From Benzoatithermus flavus (GTDB lineage Bacteria; Pseudomonadota; Alphaproteobacteria; Geminicoccales; Geminicoccaceae), in the NCBI RefSeq assembly GCF_037908215.1, contig NZ_JBBLZC010000011.1, forward strand, positions 99,967 to 163,966: a DNA stretch of 64,000 nt, given 5' to 3'. The notes under the pieces are model-generated. The model was not told the DNA's origin and searched no databases. It was given only the letters and a program-made list of their open reading frames with translations. Both the position numbers and the translations under genes were made by a program. Of this stretch, positions 26,953-35,114 are shown piece after piece (position 1 is the stretch's first letter; each line of letters begins with the position of its first letter).

Positions 26953-26977
26953 GCGGGAACTCGCTCCCGCCTATTCT
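26924..26977 (+). promoter_or_regulatory. Promoter/operator module 1, upstream of mocF
   Basis: A 16-bp imperfect dyad of form TGAT-N8-ATCA (26924-26939) is followed by ATGAGC at 26949-26954 and, 17 bp later, TATTCT at 26972-26977. The same elements recur at identical spacing upstream of mocD (28240-28293). The duplication supports a real promoter with an upstream regulator site around position -52 from the expected transcript start. Confidence 0.65.
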
Positions 26978-27015
26978 CCGCGCGAGCCGGGCGGCCCGAG
27001 CAGGAGGGAGGAGTC

Positions 27016-28242
27016 ATGCAGCAGCGCGGGATGGTGATCGTCGGGGCCGGGCAGACGGGTGGCCGCGCCGCGTTGACCTTGCGCGAACAGGGCTATGACG
27101 GCAGAATCGTGCTGATCGGCGACGAGCCGGCGCCGCCTTACGAGCGCCCGCCGCTCTCCAAGGCCTTTCTCACCGGCAAGGCCGAGGCCGCCGCGTTCAC
27201 CTTCGCCGCCGAAGACGCGCTCCGAAAGGCCGGGATCGAGCTGCGCGCCCCGGCCCGGGCGGCGGCGATCGACCGCGGGCGGCAGGAGATCGTGCTCGCC
27301 GGCGGCGAGCGCATCCCTTACGACCGGCTGCTGCTTGCGACCGGCCGTGCGGCCCGGCGCCTGCCGCTCGCGCCGGCGGTCGCCGACCGGGTGCATTACC
27401 TGCGCACGCTCGCGGACGCGGACCGGCTGAAGCAGGGGCTCGCCCGCGGCGGCGACCTCGTCGTCATCGGCGGCGGCTTCATCGGCCTCGAGGTCGCGGC
27501 CAGCGCCGTCGCGCTCGGCTGCCGGGTAACGGTGGTCGAGCTGGCCCCGCGTCTTCTCGCCCGCGCCGTGCCGGTGCCGCTCGCCGAGATCGTCGCCGCC
27601 CGGCACCGCGCGGCGGGGGTGGAGCTGATCCTGAACGCCACCGTCCGCGCGCTCGGTGTCGCCGAGGGCGGCGGACTGCGGGTCGAGCTTCTGGACGGCC
27701 GGGTGCTCGCCGCCGACCACGTGCTGGCCGGGATCGGCGCCGTCCCGCGCGATCGGCTCGCGGCCGAGGCGGGCCTTCCGGTCGACGGGGGCATCGTGGT
27801 CGACGCCATGCTCGCGACCAGCGATCCCATGATCTTCGCCGCCGGCGACGTCTGCGCCTTCCCGTGCGGGAACGGCGGCCTCGCCCGGCTGGAGGCCTGG
27901 AAGAACGCCGACGCGCAAGGGGCGCTCGCGGCGCGCAACATGCTGGGTGCCGGCGAGGCCTATCGCGAGCTGCCCTGGTTCTGGTCGGACCAGTACGAGC
28001 TGACGCTGCAGGTCGCGGGCTGGCCCGAGCGGGGGGCGAGACTGGTCGAGCGCTCCGTGCCGGGGGGAAGGCTCCTGTTCCATCTCGACGCGGCGGCGCG
28101 GCTCGTCGGCGTGAGCTCGATCGGGCCGGCCTCGGTCGCCAAGGAGGTGCTGCTCGCGCGGATGCTGCTCGAGCGCGGGCTCTCGCCCGCCGCGGCGCAG
28201 CTCGCCGACCCGGCGCAGAAACTGAAGGCGCTCCTGCGCTGA
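27016..28242 (+). CDS. Ferredoxin reductase, MocF-like (FAD/NAD-dependent)
   Basis: 408-residue FAD oxidoreductase of the putidaredoxin-reductase type. GMVIVGAGQTGGRAALTLRE is the FAD dinucleotide fold, YERPPLSKAFLTG the conserved flavin loop, LVVIGGGFIGLEVAASAVAL the NAD site and MIFAAGDVCAFP the second FAD motif. It should take electrons from NADH and pass them to the Rieske ferredoxin MocE for the desaturase-like oxygenase MocD encoded just downstream. ATG at 27016 follows AGGAGGGAGGAGTC. Confidence 0.9.
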   Translation: MQQRGMVIVGAGQTGGRAALTLREQGYDGRIVLIGDEPAPPYERPPLSKAFLTGKAEAAAFTFAAEDALRKAGIELRAPARAAAIDRGRQEIVLAGGERIPYDRLLLATGRAARRLPLAPAVADRVHYLRTLADADRLKQGLARGGDLVVIGGGFIGLEVAASAVALGCRVTVVELAPRLLARAVPVPLAEIVAARHRAAGVELILNATVRALGVAEGGGLRVELLDGRVLAADHVLAGIGAVPRDRLAAEAGLPVDGGIVVDAMLATSDPMIFAAGDVCAFPCGNGGLARLEAWKNADAQGALAARNMLGAGEAYRELPWFWSDQYELTLQVAGWPERGARLVERSVPGGRLLFHLDAAARLVGVSSIGPASVAKEVLLARMLLERGLSPAAAQLADPAQKLKALLR

Positions 28243-28293
28243 TCGGATTCCATCAGATGCCGGCGTGAGCCGCGGGCGCAGGACGGCTAATCT
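28240..28293 (+). promoter_or_regulatory. Promoter/operator module 2, upstream of mocD
   Basis: TGAT-N8-ATCA dyad at 28240-28255 (it begins at the mocF stop codon), GTGAGC at 28265-28270 and, 17 bp later, TAATCT at 28288-28293. Distances between all elements equal those of module 1. Shared core GATCGGAWTCCATCA and CTAWTCTC. Confidence 0.65.
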
Positions 28294-28341
28294 CGGGTAA
28301 CGGGGCACGCGCCCGTCGAAGGTAGATCAGGAAGCACAGGC

Positions 28342-29421
28342 ATGACGGCAACGACGCACAGACGCGACTACAGCCTCACCGGCGAAGAAGGGAAGAAGGC
28401 GGTGGCGAACGGCCTCGCCGGGGCGCAGTGGTACGCGTGCCCGATCCCGCGCAAGCAGATGAAGGAGCTGATGGCGCGCAGCGACCAGCCCGCCATCCGC
28501 GACACGATCTTGTGGTTTGCGCTCATCCTGGCCGCGGGCGCTCTCGTGGTCGCGACCTGGGGGACGTGGTGGGCCGTGCCGGCGCTGATCGTCTATGGCG
28601 CGCTTTACGGCGGTGCCGCCGACTCGCGCTGGCACGAGAGCGGTCATGGCACCGCCTTTCGCACGCGCTGGATGAACGACGCCCTCTACCAGGTCGCCTC
28701 CTTCATGGTGCTGCGCCAGCCCACGGTCTGGCGCTGGAGCCACAGCCGGCACCACACCGACACGATCATCGTCGGCCGCGATCCCGAGATCGCCGTGCCG
28801 CGGCCGCCGGACATTCTGGGCATCTTCCTGAACCTCGCAGCACTCAAGAGCGGCACCAAGGAGCTGGCCGGCGTCGTGCGGCACGCCATGGGCTCGCTCG
28901 ACCCGGAGGTGCGGACCTACGTGCCGGAATCGGAGCAGCCCAAGGTGGTCAGAGAGGCGCGCATCTGGCTCGCGATCTGGGCCGGCGTCGGCACGCTCTC
29001 GCTCCTGCTCCATAGCTGGCTGCCGCTCGTCCTCGTGGGCCTGCCCTCCTTCTACGGCGCCTGGCTCTACGTCTTCTTCGGGCTGACCCAGCACGCGGGC
29101 CTCGCCGAGGACGTGCTCGACCACCGGCTCAACAGCCGCACCGTCTACATGAACCCGGTGTTCCGGTTCCTCTATTGGAACATGAACTACCACGTCGAGC
29201 ACCACATGTTCCCGATGGTGCCCTACCACGCCCTGCCGAAGCTGCACGCCGCGATCAAGGATCGGTGCCCGCCGGCCTACCCGAGCACGCTCGCGGCCTA
29301 TCGCGAGATCGTCCCGACGCTGCTCAGGCAGCGCAAGGATCCCGGCTACCACGTGAAGCGCGAGCTGCCGCCGGCCGTGGCCGCCCGCGAGGCCGCCCTG
29401 ATGGCGGGTGCCGCCGCCTGA
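28342..29421 (+). CDS. MocD-like di-iron fatty-acid-desaturase-family oxygenase
   Basis: 359-residue membrane oxygenase with the three histidine boxes of the desaturase/hydroxylase superfamily: HESGH (98-102), HSRHH (134-138) and HVEHH (284-288), which bind a di-iron centre. Hydrophobic segments lie around residues 55-93 and 208-250. The gene neighbours (ferredoxin reductase upstream, MocE-type Rieske ferredoxin 29 bp downstream) match the MocDEF set described for rhizopine catabolism in Sinorhizobium, where it is needed for O-demethylation. No inositol or rhizopine genes are in the window, so the substrate here may differ. Confidence 0.88.
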   Translation: MTATTHRRDYSLTGEEGKKAVANGLAGAQWYACPIPRKQMKELMARSDQPAIRDTILWFALILAAGALVVATWGTWWAVPALIVYGALYGGAADSRWHESGHGTAFRTRWMNDALYQVASFMVLRQPTVWRWSHSRHHTDTIIVGRDPEIAVPRPPDILGIFLNLAALKSGTKELAGVVRHAMGSLDPEVRTYVPESEQPKVVREARIWLAIWAGVGTLSLLLHSWLPLVLVGLPSFYGAWLYVFFGLTQHAGLAEDVLDHRLNSRTVYMNPVFRFLYWNMNYHVEHHMFPMVPYHALPKLHAAIKDRCPPAYPSTLAAYREIVPTLLRQRKDPGYHVKRELPPAVAAREAALMAGAAA

Positions 29422-29450
29422 AACCGCCGACGAGAAAGGCCAGAGGAGCG

Positions 29451-29777
29451 ATGACGAGCAACGTGAAGGAATGGGTCGAAGTCTGCGACGCGGACGAGAT
29501 CGAGGAGGAGGACGTGATCCGCTTCGACCATCGTGGTCGGACCTTCGCCGTCTACCGGCTGGAAGGCGACGACTACCGCGCCACCGACGGCCTGTGCACG
29601 CACGAGCAGGTGCACCTCGCCGACGGCCTCGTCATGGACGGGATCATCGAGTGCCCGAAGCACAATGGCCGCTTCGACATCTGCAGCGGCAGGGCCAAGG
29701 GAGCGCCCGCGTGCGTCGACCTCAAGACCTATCCCGTGCGCCTCGAAGGCGGCAAGGTCCTGCTCGGCCTCGACTGA
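29451..29777 (+). CDS. MocE-type Rieske [2Fe-2S] ferredoxin
   Basis: 108-residue soluble Rieske protein. The cluster ligands are C49-T-H51 (DGLCTHEQVHLADG) and C68-P-K-H71 (IIECPKHNGRFDICSG). It lies downstream of mocD with a GAGGAGCG ribosome binding site and would shuttle electrons from MocF to MocD. Start at 29451; the longer upstream open frame overlaps mocD and is unlikely to be used. Confidence 0.92.
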   Translation: MTSNVKEWVEVCDADEIEEEDVIRFDHRGRTFAVYRLEGDDYRATDGLCTHEQVHLADGLVMDGIIECPKHNGRFDICSGRAKGAPACVDLKTYPVRLEGGKVLLGLD

Positions 29778-29987
29778 GGGCGCTCCCGAGCCGGCGCCCG
29801 ACCTCCGCCAGTATCGGCATGCCGGCGTCCGATGTCGGCCGACCGTCGTCAAAGGCGGTGTGCACCGGCTTGTCGGCAATCCACGACGAACCGGACAAGA
29901 CCAAGCCATCCTCCGCCACGACGGTCCCGGCCGTCGGTTGTGTCGGTCCGGTACGGTTCGTGATAGACTGCTCCATGGGGAGCGAGC

Positions 29988-32900
29988 GTGCCCTATCTCT
30001 GGGAGACGGCGGTGGACGTCGGGGCTTGGCTGCGCGGGCTCGGCTTGAGCCGGTACCAGCAGGCGTTCCGCGACCACGACATCGACGCGGGCCTGCTGCC
30101 GACGCTGACCGCCGACGACCTGCGCGAGCTCGGGGTCGCCTCGCTTGGCCACCGCAAGCGGATCCTGGCCGCGATCGCTACCCTGGCCGAGCCGGTCGAC
30201 CCGCAGCCTTCGCCAGCGCCACCCATGGCGCCCGACCTACCAACGGGCTCGCAGGCCGAGCGCCGGCAGCTCACGGTGGTCTTCGCCGACCTCGCCGGCT
30301 CGACCGCGCTTTCGTCCCATCTCGACCCCGAGGAGATGCGGGAGATCCTGCGCGCCTATCAGAACACGGTGGCGGGCGAGATAGCCCGTTTCGAGGGCCA
30401 CATCGCCAAGTTCATGGGCGACGGCGTGCTGGCCTATTTCGGCTGGCCAAAGGCGCACGAGGATGAGGCCGAGCGCGCCGTGCGGGCCGGCTTGGCGATC
30501 GTCGAGGCCGTCGGCCGGCTCGCTACCCCGGCGGGTGAGCCGCTTGCGGTGCGGGTTGGCATTGCGACCGGCCTCGTGGTCGTGGGCGACCTCGTCGGCG
30601 AGGGTGCCGCCCAGGAGGAGGCGGTGGTGGGCGAGACGCCGAACCTGGCCGCCCGACTCCAGGGGGTAGCCACACCCGGTGCCGTGGTGATTGCGGACGG
30701 CACGCGCCAGCTTCTGGGCGAGGTGTTCGAGCTGCGCGGACTCGGGCCGACCCGGCTCAAGGGCTTTGTCCGGCCCGTGCGCGGATTTCGGGTCCTGGGC
30801 GAGCGCCCCACCGGCAGCCGCTTCGAGGCTCGGCGATCGGGTCGGCTGCTGCCGATGATCGGGCGCGACCAGGAGCTGGCGTTCCTGCTCGAACGCTGGC
30901 GGCGGGCCGCGGCCGGTGAGGGCCAGGCGGTGCTTCTGGTTGGCGAGGCCGGTATCGGCAAGTCCCGCCTGGTCCGGGCGATGCTCGATGCGGTCGCCGG
31001 GGGCGAGCACACCGCGCTCCGCTACCAGTGCTCGCCCTACCATACCGGCACGGCACTGCATCCCGTGATCGAGCAGCTCACGCGGGCGGCAGACCTGGCC
31101 CGCGAGGATCCGCCGGCGGCCCGGCTCGCCAAGCTCGAGGTGCTGCTCGCCCATGGCACCACCGCTCTGGCCGCGACGGTGCCGCTGATCGCGGCGCTGC
31201 TCGGCCTTCCGACCGGGAAGCACCACCCGTTGCCCGATCTGACGCCTCAGCAGCAGAAAGAGCGGACACTACGCGCGCTGGTCGAGCAGCTCGTGGGCTT
31301 GGCGGCAAAAGGGCCGGTGGTGGTAGTGCTCGAGGACGCCCACTGGAGCGACCCGACCACACAGGAGCTGTTCGACCTCGCCCTCGAGCGGGTGGCGCAC
31401 CTGCCGGTGTTGGTGGTGATTACCTGCCGCCCCGAGTTCGTCCCGCCCTGGGCGAGCCGTGCCCACATCGCGGCGCTGACGCTGGGCCGCCTGGAGCGGG
31501 GCGCGGCGGCGGCGCTGGTGGAGCAGATCGCGGGCGATCGGGTCCTTCCCGCCGCGGTGCACGAGCAGATCCTGACCAAGACGGAAGGCGTGCCACTGTT
31601 TGTCGAGGAGCTGACCAAGACCGTGCTCGAATCGGGCCTGTTCGGGGATGCAGGCGGGCGCAACGAGGGGTCGACCGGTCCGCTGCCGCTGCTGGCGATT
31701 CCAGCCACCCTGCAGGATTCGTTGCTGGCGCGGCTCGACCGGCTGGCACCGGTCAAGGCAGTGGCGCAGATCGCCGCGGTGATCGGGCGGGAGTTCGCCT
31801 ACTCCCTCCTCGCCCAGGTGGCATCGCTGCCGGAGGCGGATCTGGTCCAGGCCCTGGACCGGCTCACCAGGGCCGAGCTGGTGCTCGCACACGGGACGCC
31901 GCCCGAGGCGACCTACAGCTTCAAGCACGCGCTCGTGCAGGACACGGCCTACCAGAGCCTGCTCAAGAGCTGCCGTCAGCAGCTTCATGCCCGGATCGCG
32001 CAGGTACTGGAGGAGCGGTTCTCGGACGTGGCCGAGACCCAGCCCGAGCTGCTGGCCCGGCACTATCGGGCGGCAGGGCAGACCGAGAAGGCAATCGCCT
32101 ACTGGTATAAGGCCGGACGGCGGGCGATGATGCAGTCGGCGATGCTGGAAGCGGCCGCCCAGCTCACGCAGGCTCTGGAGCTGCTGGAGGGGCTATCTCC
32201 CGGCTCCGATCGCGACCGCCAGGAGGTCGATCTGCAGGTCACGCTAGGCGAGGCGCTCATCGCCACCGAAGGTTGGGCGGCGCCCCAGGTCGGCAGGGCC
32301 TACGGGCGTGCCCGCGAATTGTGCGCGGAGGAGGCCCGGCTTCCCCAGCTCTTGGCCGCCCTCGCGGGGCTGTGCACGCATCACCTGCACTGCTCCGGTA
32401 CGAAGGTCGCCCTCGAGTTCGCCGAGGAATTGCTGCACTTGGCCGAAAGACGGCAGCAGCGATGGGCACGGGCCGCAGGGCACCGCTTCCTGGCCTTGAG
32501 CATGATATTCAATGGCGAGCTTCTGCCCGAGGCTCTCTGGCATTTCGAGCGGGCCCTGGCTCTCTACCGTCCGGCCGACCTCACCTCGGCGGTGTATCCG
32601 GCGCGAGTCGACAGCCGTGTCCTGTGCCCCGCGTTCACGGCACTGATCCTGCAATGGCAGGGCTATCCGGAGCGGGCGCTTGCTCGCAGCCGAGAGGCTC
32701 TGGCCACGGCGTACGAGCTGGGTCACGCTTACACGACGAGCCAGGCGTTATTCCTGAACTGCTGGTTCCACCGGATCCGCGGCGATGTGGCGATCGTCCG
32801 AGAACGGGCCGCGGCGTTGGTCGAACTGGCGACGGAGCACGGCTTCCCGACATGGCTGGCGAGCGGGATGGTCTTTCGCGGCTGGGCGCTTGCCGCCAGG

Positions 32901-33428
32901 GGTGAGATCGCGGCCGGCATCGCCGAGATGCGTCAAGGCTTGGCGCGCTACCGAGCGGTAGGCTCGCTGCTCGTGCAGCCGCACTCTCTCGGCCTGCTCG
33001 CCGGTGTGATCACCCGGGCGGGTAATTCGACCGAGGCGTTGGTTCTGCTGGCCGAGGCGCTGGCGATCGTGGACAGGATGGAGGAGCGCTGGTTCGAAGC
33101 AGAGCTGCACCGCCTCATGGGTGAGGCACTCCTGCAGATTGCCATCCCCAACGCCGCGGCTGCCGAAGCCTGCTTCCGCAAGGCGATCGCGGTGGCCCAG
33201 GCGCAAGGTACGCGGTGGTGGGAGCTGCGTGCTGCGACCTCGCTGGCCCGGCTCTGGGCGACGCAAGGCGAGCGGCGCAAGGGCCATGACCTGCTCGCCC
33301 CGATCTACGGCTGGTTCACCGAGGGGTTCGACATGCCGGACTTGCAGGAAGCGAGAGCACTGCTGGACGAGGTGGCGCTGGCACCCCAGGTAGCCGGCGC
33401 AGTGGTGTGCCGCCGCTCTGGTGAATGA
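29988..33428 (+). CDS. SAM-adenylate cyclase-AAA ATPase-TPR signalling protein
   Basis: 1146 residues. An N-terminal SAM domain (about 10-70, WLRGLGLSRYQQAFRDHDID) precedes a class III cyclase domain (about 92-225) with metal sites D101 (VVFADLAGSTALSS) and D145 (KFMGDGVLAYFGWP), and adenine-type K141. Next comes an AAA-type ATPase with Walker A GEAGIGKS (319-326) and Walker B VVVLEDAHWSDP, then TPR-like helical repeats to the end. This is the cyclase-STAND-like architecture common in rhizobia, thought to couple protein sensing and ATP binding to cAMP output. Start is a GTG after TGGGGAGC; no ATG fits. It is not clearly co-transcribed with mocE (210-bp gap). Confidence 0.9.
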   Translation: MPYLWETAVDVGAWLRGLGLSRYQQAFRDHDIDAGLLPTLTADDLRELGVASLGHRKRILAAIATLAEPVDPQPSPAPPMAPDLPTGSQAERRQLTVVFADLAGSTALSSHLDPEEMREILRAYQNTVAGEIARFEGHIAKFMGDGVLAYFGWPKAHEDEAERAVRAGLAIVEAVGRLATPAGEPLAVRVGIATGLVVVGDLVGEGAAQEEAVVGETPNLAARLQGVATPGAVVIADGTRQLLGEVFELRGLGPTRLKGFVRPVRGFRVLGERPTGSRFEARRSGRLLPMIGRDQELAFLLERWRRAAAGEGQAVLLVGEAGIGKSRLVRAMLDAVAGGEHTALRYQCSPYHTGTALHPVIEQLTRAADLAREDPPAARLAKLEVLLAHGTTALAATVPLIAALLGLPTGKHHPLPDLTPQQQKERTLRALVEQLVGLAAKGPVVVVLEDAHWSDPTTQELFDLALERVAHLPVLVVITCRPEFVPPWASRAHIAALTLGRLERGAAAALVEQIAGDRVLPAAVHEQILTKTEGVPLFVEELTKTVLESGLFGDAGGRNEGSTGPLPLLAIPATLQDSLLARLDRLAPVKAVAQIAAVIGREFAYSLLAQVASLPEADLVQALDRLTRAELVLAHGTPPEATYSFKHALVQDTAYQSLLKSCRQQLHARIAQVLEERFSDVAETQPELLARHYRAAGQTEKAIAYWYKAGRRAMMQSAMLEAAAQLTQALELLEGLSPGSDRDRQEVDLQVTLGEALIATEGWAAPQVGRAYGRARELCAEEARLPQLLAALAGLCTHHLHCSGTKVALEFAEELLHLAERRQQRWARAAGHRFLALSMIFNGELLPEALWHFERALALYRPADLTSAVYPARVDSRVLCPAFTALILQWQGYPERALARSREALATAYELGHAYTTSQALFLNCWFHRIRGDVAIVRERAAALVELATEHGFPTWLASGMVFRGWALAARGEIAAGIAEMRQGLARYRAVGSLLVQPHSLGLLAGVITRAGNSTEALVLLAEALAIVDRMEERWFEAELHRLMGEALLQIAIPNAAAAEACFRKAIAVAQAQGTRWWELRAATSLARLWATQGERRKGHDLLAPIYGWFTEGFDMPDLQEARALLDEVALAPQVAGAVVCRRSGE

Positions 33429-33683
33429 TCCGGGCTAACGGAGCCTTTCCCGATGCCGAGCCGATGCACCTGGCAAGGCATAGAAGCTCGTTCATCCTTT
33501 GCCGATTCACACGCTGGCGAACGTCACGGCTCCCGATCTCCCAGCCGAGCCGGGGGGGAGCGGGGTCGGGGCACGGCCAACCCGCCTGGAACGACTCCAG
33601 ATGGCCGGGTCGAGCCCGGTCATGGAGCATGAAAGCACGCTCCCGATCCGTCCGAAGCAAGCTCCGACGGTACGGGTCGGACG

Positions 33684-33713
33684 AAAGAAAAGCCGGACGC
33701 TCGCACGTCCGGC
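33684..33713 (-). terminator. Rho-independent terminator (minus strand, downstream of rlpA)
   Basis: Read on the minus strand, GCCGGACG (33713-33706), a 6-nt loop and CGTCCGGC (33699-33692) form an 8-bp GC stem followed by TTTTCTTT (33691-33684). It is 187 bp after the rlpA stop. Confidence 0.75.
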
Positions 33714-33728
33714 AAGGTCGGGTCCAGG

Positions 33729-33767
33729 GAGGCAAAGGATGCAAGTCCATTCTTTGCCTCTTTTCTT
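33729..33767 (+). terminator. Rho-independent terminator (plus strand)
   Basis: GAGGCAAAG (33729-33737) pairs with CTTTGCCTC (33752-33760); a G-U pair and ATG/CAT extend the stem to 13 bp with a CAAGTC loop. TTTTCTT follows at 33761-33767. It lies 300 bp after the large cyclase gene and could end that transcript or a short RNA made in the spacer. Confidence 0.8.
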
Positions 33768-33899
33768 GCCGAGGGTCTGTGAGAGAGCGCACAGAAATGC
33801 CGTTCACGATGCCCGATGCCACGAGCCCTCGCCGGCCCTTCCGACGACCCGACCGGCAACGGCTCCGGCACCCCGCTGGCGGGCAGTGCCCGCCCGGCG

Positions 33900-34316
33900 T
33901 CAGCGCTCGGCGAGGGCGAGCTGCTGCGGCGTGGCCTCGATCCGGACCTTGGCCACGCCCTCTTCGATGATGCCGAGGCGGCGGGCGGCGGCTTTGGAGA
34001 GGTCGATGACCCGGCCTTTCACGTAGGGCCCGCGGTCGTTGATCTGGACGACGATCGAGCGGCCGTTCTCGAGATTGGTCACCGTCACCTCGCTGCCGAG
34101 CGGCAGGTCGCGATGTGCGGCGGTGAGATCGTCCTGGTCGAACGGCTCGCCGCTCGCGGTGCGCCGGCCGTGAAAGCCGGGGCCGTACCAGGACGCCACG
34201 CCGACCTGGGCGAAGGCGGCCTGCCCGGTCTCGGGGCGGGCGGCGGCGTGGCCGATGCCCGCGGCGGTGGCGGCGAGCAGAGCGGTGAGCGAGAGAATGC
34301 GCAAGGATCGGCGCAT
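33900..34316 (-). CDS. RlpA-like double-psi beta-barrel lipoprotein-family protein
   Basis: 138 residues. ATG 34316 follows GAGGAGATC and gives a signal peptide (MRRSLRILSLTALLAATAAG). The mature part is one RlpA domain: GVASWYGPGFHGRRTASGEP, then LTAAHRDLPLGSEVTVTNLE, VVQINDRGPYVKGRVIDLSK, and AAARRLGI. The H and D of GFHGRRTASGE and NDRGPY correspond to the catalytic region of RlpA lytic transglycosylases. There is no lipobox cysteine and no SPOR domain, so it is a minimal exported form rather than the septal-ring lipoprotein. Confidence 0.9.
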   Translation of the reverse strand: MRRSLRILSLTALLAATAAGIGHAAARPETGQAAFAQVGVASWYGPGFHGRRTASGEPFDQDDLTAAHRDLPLGSEVTVTNLENGRSIVVQINDRGPYVKGRVIDLSKAAARRLGIIEEGVAKVRIEATPQQLALAER

Positions 34317-34804
34317 GGTCGGGATCTCCTCGTCAGGCCGCCTTCCGGTTCGCTCTCCCGGCATCGCTCCTCCTTTCTCGAGGGAGAGGTACCGAAGCGG
34401 CGGCTGCTGGTGTGATCGGACACGCGCGACGGGCGGGGCACGGCGCTCGAGGCCGTATCCCTCCTCTTCGGGCCCGTCGAGAATGGTGTCGGTGACGGGA
34501 ACGCCTCACGCGGGCCGGCACCTCGAGACGGTGCCTCCGCAGGTGAGGCTCAGAACTTCTCGGCTGCGACCCTGCAGGGTTCGGTGCCGCGTGCCGTCGT
34601 CTCGGCCATGGTCGATCCTCCTTCTTTGTTGCACCGCAGCATGAATAACCCGATCCGTCGCCGAGGCAACCGGTTTTTATCGCGCGTCGCGTGGAATAAC
34701 CGGCCGGATCTTTCGTCGGAGTGGCCTTTGGCTCGTCGGGCTAGCCCCCGGCCGCCGATTTGGCCTAGGTTGGAAGGGCAGGAACAGCCTCGCCTCGGAA
34801 CGGC
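34317..34804. other. Intergenic region with one tiny ORF
   Basis: 488 bp between rlpA and the 92-residue ORF. Apart from the 19-codon ORF at 34550-34609 and an AT-richer patch near 34640-34690 there is no recognisable gene. A 6-bp hairpin GGCACC/GGTGCC lies near 34515-34535. Confidence 0.5.
34550..34609 (-). CDS. Possible 19-residue small protein
   Basis: On the minus strand AGAAGGAGGATCGACC precedes an ATG at 34609 that opens MAETTARGTEPCRVAAEKF and stops at 34550. The Shine-Dalgarno is among the best in the window and an AT-richer patch with a TTGCCT/TTATTC-like pair lies upstream. The peptide has no recognisable family. It may be a small regulatory or leader peptide, or chance. Confidence 0.35.
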   Translation of the reverse strand: MAETTARGTEPCRVAAEKF

Positions 34805-35083
34805 ATGCTCCAGACGATGAAAGCCCCGACCCACGTGAGCCGAACCACGCCGCGCTATTTCTCCTCGCTCGACATCGAATCGGCCGTGGCGCAGGTGGCC
34901 CCTGCCATCCTGGCCCTGCTCGCCGATGGCGTTCCCCGCTCCAAGGCCGCGATCGTCGCGGCCGTCAGCGAGCGCCATCCCAAGACCGACGTGGTGCGGA
35001 CCCTGATGCGGCTCGCCGTGACCGGGCGGGTGGTGGAGGCGGGAAGAAAGTACCGGCTCCCGCCCGAGGAGGACGCGGCGTAA
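34805..35083 (+). CDS. Small hypothetical protein, winged-helix-like
   Basis: 92 residues, MLQTMKAPTHVSRTTPRYFS at the start (a second ATG lies at 34817). The middle part, APAILALLADGVPRSKAAIV then VSERHPKTDVVRTLMRLAVT and GRVVEAGRKYRLP, has the helix-helix-helix-wing pattern of a small winged-helix domain, suggesting nucleic-acid binding. No close family is recognised. It ends 31 bp before the PLP enzyme gene and may share its transcript. Confidence 0.5.
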   Translation: MLQTMKAPTHVSRTTPRYFSSLDIESAVAQVAPAILALLADGVPRSKAAIVAAVSERHPKTDVVRTLMRLAVTGRVVEAGRKYRLPPEEDAA

Positions 35084-35114
35084 GCTGCCGCCCGCCGAGG
35101 ACAAGGAGCGGATC

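Larger units (their letters stand above)
33429..33899. other. Spacer with two opposing terminators
   Basis: 471 bp between the large cyclase gene and rlpA. No coding frame is convincing. It holds one factor-independent terminator for each strand, described separately. The stretch 33429-33680 is otherwise featureless. Confidence 0.6.
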
